The translations under genes were made by a program, and so were the position numbers. The notes beneath the pieces were generated by a model. It worked only from the letters and a program-made list of their open reading frames with translations. It was not told the DNA's origin and made no database searches. This document shows positions 20,659 to 33,618 of a stretch of DNA of 64,000 nt, in pieces (the first letter of the stretch is position 1; each line of letters begins with the position of its first letter). The DNA comes from Armillaria gallica (taxonomy: Eukaryota > Basidiomycota > Agaricomycetes > Agaricales > Physalacriaceae), in contig JBANDB010000007.1 in NCBI GenBank assembly GCA_037576215.1, positions 5,673,001 through 5,737,000 of the forward strand, written 5' to 3'.

Positions 20659-23600
20659 TCACCACACAAATTTGCCACCTAAAAATTGATTTCTGGTATT
20701 CTGAGTCAGACGAACTAGTCTCTCATCCTCATCCCTCAACAATTCTGAAGGATGCTTCATAAACAGCCCACTATCCTTTAGCATTCACAACAAATGGATG
20801 GTTTTTCGACCATGGCTGCATGAGAGTGCAATGTAGGCATTGAAAGGACTAAGTCCACCACCTGGTGGAGTTCCTAGGTCCACAATCACATATTCGATTG
20901 TCTGTCCTTGACATTTGTGATGGGTAAATGCATATGCAGGTGTAATTGCCATTTGTCTTCAATGGATATGGATTTTACCTTGCCTTGTATCAATGGTAAA
21001 GCCAGCCTGACTTGCGACAATAGGAATAAGACCTTTAGCCAACCCTTCAAATTCAAATTCTTCAGAGGCATGATCTGGTCAGAATGTAATGACTGCTGGA
21101 GGATACTTTAATTCAACCTCAACAGTTCCTGAGTCATTTGGCATATTACCCTCTTGGCTATCCAAAATGATATTCTCAATGGTACCTCTTGTCCCATTAG
21201 TAATGTCTGCCTCTGTTGCTATATTCATAAGCACCATAGCTTTCATGCCAATGGCAATTTCCACCTTCTCTGCCAGTCGACCACTCTGTTTCATTGTCAT
21301 TCCTGCAACAGTAACCTGTTCCTCCATATTCAGCTCAGTTCTATTTTGACCCTTGATATCCTCTGCATTGCAGATATACAACTGGTGGCCAGTCAATCTG
21401 CAATGCTTCCGAATAGCAGCAGCATTCCATCTTTCTCTAGGACCATGACAGGAAGTAACCAGGATTGCAGAGTTCCATGGAAAAGTGGAATAATTATCAT
21501 TAGGACATTTCAAGACATCAAGCTTTTGAAGCTCCTCTATGTCTTCTTTGGTACAGTCTCTAGTTCATAGCCTATTCAACAAAGAATTCCATTCACTGTC
21601 TTCTACTCTATTTTGTTTAACCAAAGTAACAACTGTTGTGAAACACTCATATATTGCCTGCCCAACAATACTTCGTGCAGTTGCACCAGGAGTACTAGAA
21701 TGATATAAAGCAGCAGTTGAGTTGCCAACAGGAGGGAACTGATGAAAGTCACCAAAAAGTATAACACTCATGCCTCCAAACATCTCATGACCATTTCCAC
21801 CTTCATGAGACCTATGCTTTGCAATAATCTGAGATGTCAATGCAAGGAGATCTTTTGTCATCATTGAACATTCATCAATAACAAGATATTCTTTGTCAAC
21901 CATGTTGGATTTCCATTTTGCCTTGGTTGCTTTGCTACCTTTCATATGCCAATCATCATCCTTTCCAGGATGAATAGGAATTCCTCCCCAAGAGTGTAGT
22001 GTCTGACCAGCAATCAAACTTGCAGCTACGCCTGAAGTTGCAGTTTTGGCCAGCTTCTGTTCAACTCTATAGTACTCAAATGTTTCTGTTATTGCATTAA
22101 TGAGAACTGTTTTTCCTGTACCACCCTGCCTCTGAACTTGCATTAATAACTGAGGTGGACTTCGACCTGCAATATTGGCTTTAAGATAGTTCTCAATAAT
22201 GTCATGTGCCATCTTCTGTTTTGTATTCAGCTTTGCTAAGAGGATACACTCCTTTGGCAGTGCCTGTGGCTCTCTTTCGCTTGACCCTCCAGGCTCAACC
22301 TCTCCTTCTCCTCTGATTGGATTCACAATGTTCCTATCATCTGGAGTAGAATGCTCCAGATCTTTGTCTCTCTGCCTTGTAATGCTTTTCAATTTTTGTT
22401 CCCATTGCTAAAAGCACATAATATCTGCATCATTAGCTTGAGGTGCTATTGACGGTAGTGCAGTATCACAACAGATCTCATTGAACATTCCAGCTTGCTC
22501 AGCAATGTTTATAGCATCAATACCAAAATGGACCTCCCTCATTGGATGTTGTTCACTTCTTGCAATGTTAACATCTACCTCAGTAAATTGATTCTGTTTG
22601 CTATTATCCAGCATATCATCAATGTCTACATCCATCCTGTCATCCTCATCTAAACTTAGCATACCAGCACCAATAATTATCTCTGGCTTCTTTGCATGAG
22701 CTCCATCTGATGACTCATGAAAGTACTGGATGTTGTCTAAAACTTGTTTATGTTTTGCTGATAATATGGCTTCAACCTCAGCAAATGCTACAGCAAATGT
22801 CACTTCTGCAGGCTTGAGATCTGCCATCGTTCTCCACGGTTTTAAGAGCAACATCATTTGTGCACAGTAGTACTCATAAATATCAGGTTGATCACATTGT
22901 GCAAACCATCTTCCAATGAATTGTAGTATTGTCTCATGGCCAGGCTGGCAAATAATACGACATTGCTTCCCTCTACTACTACCTTCTCTATAAGGTACCC
23001 TTTGACTATGAGCCTCACTTTCAGAGCTATCCTGATGTTTCTTTGGTGGCTTGCCATCATATGTTTCCAGAAAATAGTCCAAGAAACACATATCCTCAAG
23101 CACATCTCCTTGATCTGAATATTCTTTCATCTGATCCTTCAACTTCATTTGACCATCGACTACCTCAACAGGCATTGTCACCTCTCCAGATAAAGATTCT
23201 AATTGGCCATTCGCCTGGATGACTGTCTCTTGGTTATAAGCCCTGTTTCATAAGTAGATGTCATCAGTAATATATAACTACTTTTAGAGACAAAACATAC
23301 TTTTTTGCTTTTAAATAGGGATAAGCATCTCGTAATACAGCTGTTGCTACATCTCAATAAATCATGACATAGTGATGAGAGATATAGTGATCTCCCCAGC
23401 CCATGATATGAGAGATGACCTCACAAATACTGAATTCTTGTTCTTTATTCAATGCATGTGAGAACATTTGTACAAGTTTTTTTCCAAGGTCCCGACACTC
23501 TGAGATATGTTTGTCCTTCTTCAGCTGAAAGGCTAATAATTTTGCTAAAGTTGCCAAGGCATTCCATGATGTTAATCACTTTTTCATGGCATAGTTGGTG

Positions 23601-26600
23601 ATATACCAGGTAATGTCCTTTGTATCAACTGCATTTGTAATCAGCTTAATATTATGGTTGCAATGAAGACATTGTAAAATCTCTGGATTCCATGCATTCA
23701 TAAACGATGAGTACCTCTTTGGACCCCACTCTCCTGTCAGCAGAACCCAGGCTTGAGACGACACAGAAAATGGTGCACATCTTTTGCATACTCTGTGACC
23801 CCCTCTCATCTTGATCACACACCTCGCATGCATTTATAGTGCTGTACAGTGCATGCCAACTTGACTGTATCCTCATCTTGCAGGACTTCATAATCCACTT
23901 TCTTAGGATGTGCTGGGCATGAATATGACACTTTCTTAGTTTTTGACATCTCTTCAATTTGGCATCCACTGAGCCCACCAAGATCACCATGGATGTTTGC
24001 ACTGATGAAGGCCTTGACCTTTTCCCTGAATGGTACTGACTTCAAGGCATCTGTCATTGCTTGTGCACTAGATGCTCCAGCTAACCATAGTAGCATGTGA
24101 AGATGAAGGGTACCTCTGCCTTGTGATTCAACAGTTCCGATATATGACTGGACGCAACCAAAGATTCCATCTTTGTGAATAGGCCAGCCCTGACTGCCAC
24201 CTTTGATGCCAAATAATTCTTCCAGAACAACACCAATGACAAAATGAAAGTACTGTGCTGCTGCAAAAGGGTCGGATGCCACACTGCATGGTGGTTTTGA
24301 TATCTGAGGTGAAAATATTGAAATTTAAAGTTATTTATTTTTAGCAACATATCAACCTAAAATATCTGATAAATAGTCAAAAAATGTTTTCAATATTCAT
24401 GACTTTCTTGAGTTTTGAGGCAAATTTCTCAAATATAGAAAAGATATTTACAGTTTTTTTAATATATTTCAGACTCAAAATATGATTAAAATAAATATCT
24501 TTCAAATTCTATATTTTAGGCTTAATTATCAAGACTATCATGCAGTGCCATGTTCCTACCATGCTGAGCAGAATTTAGACCGGCCATCTTTACAAAATTA
24601 TCCAGGTCAATGTCCTGTCCAGCTAGAACTTGGGCAATGGGATCATGGGAGTCAGATGAGTTAAGTGTTATCCAAAGACTAGGCAGATTAAGAATGAGAT
24701 TTGTGCTCCATATCTTGGATTGGATACTGATCCTGGATTCATCAGTCCCAGGAACCTGTACTCGTACAGATGATAGTTGCTTTCATAGAGCCTGAATCCC
24801 CAGATGTGAAAATGGCGCCTTCCTCGCTTCTTCCCTACTTGCCTTCTACAAATCCTCAGGCATGATATTCATTATGGCTCCCCGTTTATGTATAAAACTT
24901 GATCTCTTAATTTGCAGAGTGGCCAAATGACAGATGTTCTGTTTGTGCATAACACTCCAGACCTGAAATACAAAATGATAGTCCTTGCAAAATCTTCGGT
25001 CTGCATATTGCAATGCCCATTGTGAATGATGTTCATAAGTCACATTGACAAGCCACGCAACTTCAAAACCTCCCTTCCCATATGGAAACAACCACAGAAA
25101 GGTGCCTAACAAGTGATTGGAATTCAAAGGTCCACCATCAGTTCTCTCTCCTGTAATCTCATCAACTCGACCATACTCGTTGACAAATGCGCTCCCATGT
25201 TGAATAAGATATTTTTTCTCCAGTTTGACATTTGAATCTTATGCCATATTTGCTAATGCATGAGTCATGATGTCTTGGTCTGGAATATTGTCACCATTTG
25301 CATCAATCATGCCATTCACATACAGAAGGAAAACACCTTATCCAACATGAGACTTTGAACAGCATATTTATAAACAAGAATATCTACCAGGATCTGCATT
25401 GATTTCTGTCTTGTCACACTCGACTTCCACACAAATAAATCTAGGATCACCAGAATCATACACAGGGAGAACATTTTTATTATGAACTGAAAAAAAGCAT
25501 GAGTAATTTTGCTATAATATAAGTTTAGCGATGAACCAAAGTCTTCATCTCCATCTTGATCTGGAACATAACCGTCCTGTTCACTGGCTAATCCAGCCAT
25601 GTCATGAGAGTAACATGCTGTTGCCAAAATTTCTTTGGGAATACCACCTTCTGAAAGTAGTCCCAACCACTCCAACGATATATAGATATCATGATATAGT
25701 GGATTATTCTCCTTTAGCCACCGCAATGCTTCAGCTACATGATTTCTTTGAACGTCTAACATGGTACCTGGTATTGATGGCTGGACAGAACCTCTTGGAG
25801 TAACAAAAATGATGCCAATTACTGCAGACAAAACCTGAATGTTAAGAGGCATAACTTCACCTGCAACTAGCCCTGCCACATAATTGACATTTAAAGGATG
25901 CATACAGATGTTCCCTTTTAAGGCAGAGTATAGTGCATCATCCTTTTCCCAGCATTCAGCATGACCAGACTTGGGATAGAGTTTGATGAGATACAAACAT
26001 GGCAGATGTCAAGCAATGAGGACTCTCTCAGGGAGAGTTAATATAGAGATGCAGTAAGGTACATGGCCTATCCACATTTCATTTGCAAGCAAAAAAGATG
26101 GAATCTTTGCCTTCTCCAACTGCTGCATACATCCATAACATATGTAGCCTCTGTTGCCATTGACTGCATCTTCATAAAGTAGCATGCTATCTATTAAGAT
26201 GTGGTGAGGATGCAGATGAGCTGGGTGAAGCAGATGCCTGTTTGGAATGTTATTGACACTGATTTCCGACATCTGCTGTTGGAAATTGATCTGGGTACAG
26301 ACCATGCATACTGATTGCGACAATACTGCATTTCCAGTTCATTCAATGTATATCTCGATACATTGTTTTTGAATTTCCTGAGTGGCACTACTCAAGAAAG
26401 ATCCTTTGCATAAATCATCTGTATCTTCATAGTTGGAAACTCCAGAGCTATCTTCCACAAAGCAGCAAGATTGAACAGTAGATCCATCAGCCATGCGAGC
26501 TTTTTTTTTGTGACCACCTCTTCCATTTCTGTCTGCATCTGTTCTCTTCCTCTTTCGACCCTTTCCTGTCTCCTTCCAAGCTGCCTCACATATGGTTTCC

Positions 26601-26779
26601 TGCTCCAAAACTGATCTGCTGACAATATGCTGGTACAACTTGAGTTTCAACCTTTTGAGCTCAGTCATCAAGTACAATATTGGATGGACAATACTGATGA
26701 GCTCTGGCATTTTGAAAAAATGGAACTCAGAGTCGAGCGGTGTGCCATCATGAAAGAGGAGGTCTCTCATTTTGGACAT
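20659..26779 (-). pseudogene. Helitron Rep/PIF1-helicase, degenerate
   Basis: Read from right to left. The start is MSKMRDLLFHDG, followed by a basic KGRKRKRTDADR region. The N-terminal domain has CYGCMQQLEKAKIPSFLLAN and WIGHVPYC (26.0-26.3 kb), then FLIKLYPK-like and VLSAVIGIIFV with NNPLYHDIYI (25.5-26.0). The Helitron-like N/HUH region has SNHLLGTFLWLFPYG, PSLWITLNSSDSHDPIAQV and GTLHLHMLLWL, the His-x-His of the HUH nuclease (23.8-25.1). Next are GEWGPKRYSSFMNAWNPEI and a GWGDHYISHHY motif. The PIF1-like helicase has GGTGKT (Walker A), YLVIDECSMM (Walker B), GDFHQFPPV, then PAYAFTHHKCQGQTIE and ALSCSHGR. At least seven in-frame stops, frame changes near 23.8 kb and a 266-bp MITE inactivate it. 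Family role: rolling-circle transposition. I did not find the element termini. Confidence 0.92.
24282..24547. mobile_element. CACTA-like MITE, 266 bp, in the Helitron
   Basis: The ends are CACTGCATGGTGG and, inverted, CACTGCATGATAG. The TIR continues imperfectly for about 30 bases (TTGATA..). CCA is duplicated at 24,279-24,281 and 24,548-24,550. The 3-bp duplication plus CACTG ends fits the CACTA (EnSpm) superfamily. The interior is AT-rich and non-coding. It separates HGRN-M from ASDPFAAAQYFHF of the Helitron protein. Confidence 0.85.
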
Positions 26780-26923
26780 GATGAGAGGTAGACAAGAGAT
26801 ATGGTGTAAAAGAAGGTAGCAATTATAAGCAATTTTAAAACAGATACTGTAAATAAAGCAAAAGGAATGAATAGATTGCTGCCATGGCAAAGCTCATTAA
26901 AAAAATAACTTAATATGTCATGG

Positions 26924-27990
26924 TCAAGTCCCTATGTTCAGTGTGAATAAAGATTCAAACATGTAAGAAGATGAAACTGACCTTGATATCAGCTCCGCTT
27001 GTAGTAACTGTGCATACAGATGATGGGGAGAATATGCTGTCTCCCCACCATGGTAGGTCTTGAAAGTATCACAGAATGGTGATGTAACATTGGCATCTGC
27101 CAATGCTTTTATTCTCTGATATATTGCAGACCCTCTCTGTAGTACAACTACCGCTACTCCATACATTGTATCCAGCTGGTAGGATATGCCGATTATTTTG
27201 AGATCTGCCTTATTGAAGGAGAAATATGCCACGACAAACTGGACGAGCCCATTTGCCAAGGCACCCACTGCATTGGTATTTCTACCAGCAATGTTCAGAG
27301 TTACAACAGTGACAGTGAATTGCTGTTTGGTACTTGATTTGTGACCATCATAAGATGGAGGCCGATCTGCCCTGAGCAAGAGCTGGCTCAGCGGGTGCCA
27401 CACAAATGTGGTGGGATGGGCAGTGTAATCTCCAGGCACCTCCTGCTGTTGTTGGCTGTCAATGTTGCCCTGGAAATTCAGTCAGCACTCATATGAAACT
27501 TCAAACAGATTTGTTGCTTACTCTGATATTGAAAGTAACAGCCTTTAAAACCAATGAAACCATTCTGGATGAAGTGCAGGCAGCACTCTCTAATAGAATT
27601 TTGAGGGTTAACCCTGACATTATATGTTGGTCTTTTCTTGCTGGCATTGCTAAAAGCATATCAATATCAATACATATTATGGGCATTATATGACTTACCA
27701 GATTGTGTTGAGCGAAATGGAAGACAGATCATAGTAGTGCGCATTGTCAATGGTGGCTTTTACAAGTGCAATACGGTCTCATTTTTATACTGTACACAAA
27801 GAGAGTGGTGGGACATTATTAAAGCCACTCTCCGCACTTTGCTTTCAGGTTTGCAAGAGAAATGAGGGCAGACATAGGTGCCTAGATTATCGTTCATCTC
27901 AGTAAAGCGATATTTCTGCAGATGGGAAGAATAATAGTGCAAACATAACAGATCTTTGGTCATATTTTGGGTGTTAAGAACACCCAAGCC
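26924..27990 (-). pseudogene. Decayed multi-exon hypothetical gene upstream of the Helitron
   Basis: Same orientation as the Helitron. Exon-like blocks: YRFTEMNDNLGTYVCPHFSC (about 27,860-27,920), ICLPFRSTQS with a GTAAGT donor at about 27,697, a middle exon (PARKDQHIMSGLTLKILLES), a 52-bp intron GTAAGC...TTCCAG (about 27,473-27,524), then a long exon TFVWHPLSQLLLRADRPPSY, VGALANGLVQFVVAYFSF and YGVAVVVLQRGSAIYQRI. It looks like a conserved single-domain protein, but I cannot name it. It may be a gene captured by, or merely next to, the Helitron. Confidence 0.45.
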
Positions 27991-28053
27991 AAAGGATAAT
28001 CACGGCAATCTCAAAGAGCGCATGTTCTAGAGAGAAATGGTTACAGGACATGA

Positions 28054-28318
28054 CACTGCATGATGGCTTCAATAAATGAGGCTTAAATATTGAGTTTGAA
28101 AGATATTTATCTTTATTATATTTGAGCCTAAAATAGATAAAATATTTTGCTTATATCTTTTCTATATTTGTGAAATTTGCCTCAAAACTGCATAAAATCT
28201 CACATATTAAGAAGATATTTTATTTATTTCTTCAATATATTAGGCAGGAAATTGACTAAAAATAAATATTGTTCAGATTTAATATTTAAGGCTCAATTAT
28301 TGAGGCTACCACACAGTG
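28054..28318. mobile_element. CACTA-like MITE, 265 bp, sister copy
   Basis: The ends CACTGCATGATGGCTTCAAT and, inverted, CACTGTGTGGTAGCCTCAAT continue as similar inverted arms (GAGGCTTAAATATT / GAGCCTTAAATATT). TGA is duplicated at 28,051-28,053 and 28,319-28,321. The TIR is the same as in the element at 24,282, with nearly equal length. Confidence 0.85.
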
Positions 28319-28439
28319 TGACTCAGGGTAGAATGCATATGGAAAACATAGAATCTATTGATGTGCTCATTGAATTGAAAAGCATGTATTGTGCATTGAC
28401 CAGAAATGACTTGCAGTTTCGGCAATGGAGCCTGCTCTG

Positions 28440-30300
28440 ACAGCAAGACCACCCTGCAAAGATGGTGATGAGCTTCGTGGTGTGCACTGGTGAAACTAAG
28501 AGCAGCCTAGCATGAACACACACCAAACCTACACTCAATCTCACTAACACACACACACCAATCTCTATAAGTGTGGCCTGATGCAATGTGAAGTAACCAG
28601 CAATATCTCAAGTTCTCTTTATTTCTCCTCTGAAGCTTTTTATAAGAGAGCATGGAGTACCACACAACCCTCAAGGCAAAGACTTTTATAATTTATACAA
28701 ACAGACACACAGATCCACAAAAATGACACAGTCTGCACAGTGAGCTCACTAAGTACAAATCACCGCTAGGTCCAACTGCGCATGACTTCACCTTCTTCTT
28801 AGCTCGCTAAACCTGAATCCCAACTGGTCACAACAAAAGTCCATTCAGTGAGCTCGCTAGTACAAAGTACCACTAGGTCCAACTGCGCACACCTTTGTAT
28901 TACTCTAGTCTGCTAAACCTGACTCCCAACTCATCGCAAATGAGGCCCTCGGCACTCTCAAACAAAATCACAATAAACCCTCAAACAAAACAGGTCTTGC
29001 ACACAGCGAGCTCGCTAAGTAACAAGGCACCACCAGAGTTCTTTCAGCTGGTGCACACCTACTACACCTTTGTGCAGCTGTCACAGAGCAGCCTGATCTG
29101 GCCAATTCCTGCACAAAACACTCTCAACATGAATCACTCCTACACACTGCACCAGAAATGAAACAGAGCTTCTCTCAGATGTAACCAAGTATACTCTTAA
29201 GACCGGGGCAGCTTCACTGACTCCGAGTCTTTTATTTATCTCAAGTAAACCGAAGTTTATTATCCAAAATCTCTCTCTGATTCTATTTCTCTGCGAGCTT
29301 GCTACAACGTGCAAGCCCAGAAGCCAACTAATGACTCTCACCAAAATACAGTCTCTCAGCACTTGTCTGTTACAATTTCCAAGGCTAGCAACTAGTAGGC
29401 TCACTACGCAAGGCAGGAGACCCACAGATTCTGAGCTAAACCTTTTAAATGCAACTCAAGCTGTTTGCACTGTGCCTTAGCAGAGAAGAGGGCAAATAGT
29501 AACTTGATTTGTATACTGCCTAACTGGACTACTTATATACTATGAGCAGAAGATGATTACAAACAGTCCATGAGTACAGAAAAGGGAATAGATATTTCGA
29601 TGCATTTCTACAGTTTTTGATGTCAGTCCACCACAGCTGTAGTATTCCTTGGCAGGTGAGTCATACTGCTTCTGATTGGTCTCATCAAGGTGTTGCGATG
29701 ATGGTGCATGTCAAAGTCACCTCCGTGGGCCTAGGACCTTGGCAACTGGTGATTAAGCCCATGGCATCTCTCTTCCGGAGCTCCTTTCTGGTGGACAGCT
29801 CCTTTCTTAGGCATATTAGCCATCAGATCCTTCAGATTGCTAGCAAACATGCTAATCTCTCAGCCAAAACCCTTGTCTTAGGCCTGCCTCATGATCTCTC
29901 TCCATTTCTGTTCTTGCACAAGGTTATCTCCAGATTTTCAGGCACCATGCTTCTTTTATTAGGTGAGCACATGGCTATCATCAAGGTGTTGCGATTCGCC
30001 TCTAAGTTCATCCTACTGATGCGAGCACAGGTCAAGCTTATTGAAAGGAGTGAGCTTGCTAAATGGCCTTTCTGTCAAGCCTGCCCTTCTGGTACAGCGC
30101 TATGACCAAGTCCTTGGTTAGCTCTGTTGTTTCCATTGACATACTGTGACATCACTTCAGTAACCTTGCTTATATTATGCATCCACATGTCTGCTTAGCA
30201 AGCTTGTTAAGTGTAGCCTATAAGCTAATGCTTAAACATGTTGAATCGCGAATTTACATGGGTAGCCATGCTGTGAACATGACAACAGTGAGAATTGTTA
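28440..30300 (-). repeat. LTR-like non-coding repeat region
   Basis: There is no protein domain. A 109-bp tandem pair starts at 28,737 and 28,846 (CAGYGAGCTC, then CACYRCTAGGTCCAACTGCG, then GCTAAACCTGAMTCCCAACT), with a third partial unit at about 29,003. On the minus strand, TATAAAAGTCTTTGCCTTGA (28,675-28,694) is a TATA-like motif in a context similar to the repeats at 38.6 and 59.3 kb (TATAAAAGCC...CCTTGAGGC), suggesting a related LTR in minus orientation. A CA microsatellite lies at about 28,546. Boundaries are not defined. Confidence 0.45.
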
Positions 30301-32589
30301 CAGTCCAGGGATAAATCTGATCATGACAGCATGATTTGAGAACAAGGAATTTCATTCAACATTCCTGTGTAAATGCTGGTTAATCTGGATTGACACATTG
30401 AGGCAAGAGTTGAGTATGTCTCAATTTCTGATAAGGCAATCAGATAGAGTGAGGAACTGCCATCACATAAGTATAAAAGGTGGAATAAGTCACAGGAAAG
30501 TTTGTCAGTAAGGGAGCATCCGATCATTATGTGAAGTTCTAGTTGTATCCATGGCTCACATTGATCATCAACTGGCAGTGGTGAGACTGGTCAAGTCTAT
30601 TAGATGATCAATGGTACAACCGGTGATGGGCCTAAGACTCCCGTGGCAATGGCAACACCAACTTGGAACGAGATTGGATAATTAACGTAGTGGCACGGCA
30701 ATCAAGGCGATCATGTGTGCGAGTGGTTCGGGGCACCTCCGTGCAGTAGAACAATTCCTCTATACACAAGAATACACTGCGACTTTAAGTCTGCGAAGTA
30801 GTACTGCTTGGTAGTCAAGTACTAAATGCTTTGGCTTCAAGCTGGTAGGGATCTCTCGAAATGAGAGGGAACGAAAACGGGTATGACGTGAATACCACGA
30901 ATCCGTATGAGAAAACATGCTGCGAGACTAGAAAACATCACTCAATGGTAATTGGAGCGGGGTGAACGATGGAGAATAGACTAAACGGTCGACAATAGTC
31001 TATGGGTGAGCGAGGCAATGAGAAAACGGTGTGGGACTGCAAATGGCGAAATAAACATGGAACGAGGTGCTGAGGGTGGACTGGCGAGAGAAAACGTGGA
31101 ACTACGAAAACTGGTGGCAATACTGGTCCTATATGATGCGAGGGTGCTAAGTCAATGTCGAAACTGGTCTGGTACTGAAACGATCCTATCCTATGTCAAA
31201 ACTAACCTTCAAGTCCACTCGAGGGACTGATACTATACGAAAACTTGCTGAACTGATCCTAAGTCTGCTCTGAGACTACCCAAGTGGGCGACGATAACGA
31301 TGGCAAAAGAGAAATGATAAAAACTCCAATGGTGTGAAAGTGAAACGATGACAGCCTATAAAAGATAACGTGGGGTGAGGTATAGTGTGGCGATCATGTA
31401 TTGGCACAGTATGAGCATGCACTAATAGTGTTAAGAGTGAAGAGCATGTAGTGAAGGACTCTTCACAGTTAAAAACTGTGGAATAACTCTGGTGAGCTTC
31501 AAGAGTTGACGTGCAATCAAGAATATGCTGGTGCAAACGATATATTGCTGTAGAACAGTGAATAAACATTGTTTACTGGCGATAGACTAGAGCGTGACGA
31601 TAATTGACGTAGCCTGGGGTCAGCTAGAGATGAACTGCCCTTGAACTACATTTTCTAACTAGTTTTTATACTACAAGTATGAATTTATAAATAGAGTAAA
31701 GATGCGAGACTTAGTAAGGCTGTAAGGCCTTGGCTTTGTAAAAATCGTAGGAAACATATGGTCCTTGGTCTTCTAAAGTAACAGCAACTCGTCGATGTTG
31801 CCGTGTATGGATGCAAACCGTATGGTTTTGCTGAGCGATGCACGGATTGTTAGGTGCTGTTTAGCTGCGGATTACTTGAGCAATAGTCGTTGTGCTGAGG
31901 AGTACGTGTGGAGCAATGTTTTCTTGAGGCCTTGGCAAAGTAACAGCCTTAGTAAACACGGTCTGTAGTTGCCGTAGCTGCAATTGCCATAGCTGGGAGG
32001 GTACTCACGCCAATCATGTCATTTTCATTAAGTGATCAATGAGCGCATCAACTAGGTGCTTCTGAGTGATGTAGCAACCCTGTTTTAGGATGATTGTCAA
32101 TCAAAGGTGTCTTGCCGTGATGGGATACAGTAATTGTGATGCGAGGCGAGCTGGGAAGGATAACGGAGTGTGTGAGGAGTGGATGTCACAGTTTTAGGAC
32201 TGGATCTGAATATTTGTGGCCGATACTGTGAAAATCCGTGGTATTATCAAGAGTTGGCAGTGTTATGGAGTGTGTGAGGATTATAATGGCATCGTTTCGA
32301 AGGTATTGGGTGATGGATGGCTAAATCTGCGAATTCTGAGCGTACAGAGCCTGGAGGCTCATCACCGGTTGTGAAACTAGTTGGGGATTATGCTGATGCC
32401 ATGCCAGGGACTTTAGAATGTAAAAAAATAGAAGTGCAACCCCCTTAATGACCTGTGCATCTGACCACATCACAGGCATTCTGGAAAGACATGAAACAGC
32501 CTTTGCAAACCGATGAAACTATACAGAATGTCATAAATCAATGTTAATAATTTTTGACTGCACCTCTGCTCAGTCTCTTGTTGACCAAT
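30301..32589. other. Non-coding, richer in CpG than its surroundings
   Basis: No gene, domain or splice pattern is recognised in 2.3 kb. CpGs (for example TCGAAACTGG and GGCGACGATAACGATGG) are more frequent than in the flanking blocks, so it may be a younger inserted repeat. I could not find its termini. Confidence 0.35.
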
Positions 32590-33618
32590 GTACTTGACAT
32601 GCTCAGCCAGCCATTGGAACACTGACTATGGTCCCAGGATCTGCAGACCAAAACCAACACCCTTCTGTTATTGCCAGCATCCTTGAGCGAGATTCAAGAC
32701 ATGTCGCCCACATCAAAATGATTGTATTACATGCATTTGTGCTCTCACTCCCTGAGAAACACTTTACTAGTGTCGCTTGAGTGCTTGATCTGCTTCCTCG
32801 AACAGAGAAGATGGTGCTCAAAGATTTCCTCTTTGTGATCCCATGCCCCTTTATACCAACACTCTTTTTGTGCCTGACTTCGTTCACGTCATTACGGTTC
32901 GAAAATTCATGGTTGTCAGCAAATGTCTTTAACATACTTGGTGAGTTGATGGTTACATGGTACTGTTCGAAACCTCACCTTGATTTAAATAGTGCAGCTA
33001 AACCTTGACAACTTGGTGATACCTAGTGGCAATAATACATTGGTTGATCAAACCAAATTGACGTCTGACGCTTGTGCTTTCTTTTCATGCCTTTTATCAT
33101 TTGAATTTGTGGCAGATGGTGAAGGAGACTTCCCAGGCCTCCCCTTGGACTATCAATGGTTGAAGGACATTAAATTTGATCGCCTGCAACATCTGGATCT
33201 AATGATTTCCGATAAACATGGCATTGATGTCATGAACAAAGTATTATTGAGGGCACCTCAAACAGTTGCGCTAGGCCTTAAGATAACTTGTAAGTACACT
33301 ATACATATTCTCAGATCTCAGAATGCTCACCTAAACCAACTAGTTGGTGAAGAACTACACACTACCATTGTGCTAGACTTGAGTCACTTGATTTATCTCT
33401 GCAACCTGACTCTCACAGTCAATGAGACTGGATTATCTGTCACTACTGAAGGCATCTCGACAATGACCTATGCAGCGCTGCAGAGCATTGTACTTGCTTT
33501 GCAGACAGAAATTGCAAATAGCACAATGGTCGCATTTGACCGCATCATTGTTGATTGCACTGACCCAGAGGAGTTTGCTAGCATGACAGTGAGATGTTGC
33601 GATGGGGCTGCAGTATAA
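32590..33618 (+). pseudogene. F-box/LRR-like family relic, copy 1
   Basis: Leucine-rich LRR-like segments: FTSLRFENSWLSANVFNIL (about 32,884-32,940), a 56-bp intron GTGAGT...AATAG (about 32,941-32,996), then QLNLDNLVIPSGNN, AFFSCLLSFEFVADGEGDFP, WLKDIKFDRLQHLDLMISDK and VMNKVLLRAPQTVALGL. The last blocks align with 36,814-37,000. The N-terminal F-box is not visible. Family role: F-box proteins bind Skp1 and present substrates for ubiquitination; agaricomycetes carry many such genes. It ends at a stop at 33,618, with the 5' part out of frame. Confidence 0.55.

Noticed and set aside
28895..29161. 88-codon frame in the LTR-like region
   Set aside because: It crosses the 109-bp tandem repeat units and has low-complexity Ser/Gln/Asn content. 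It is probably not a gene.
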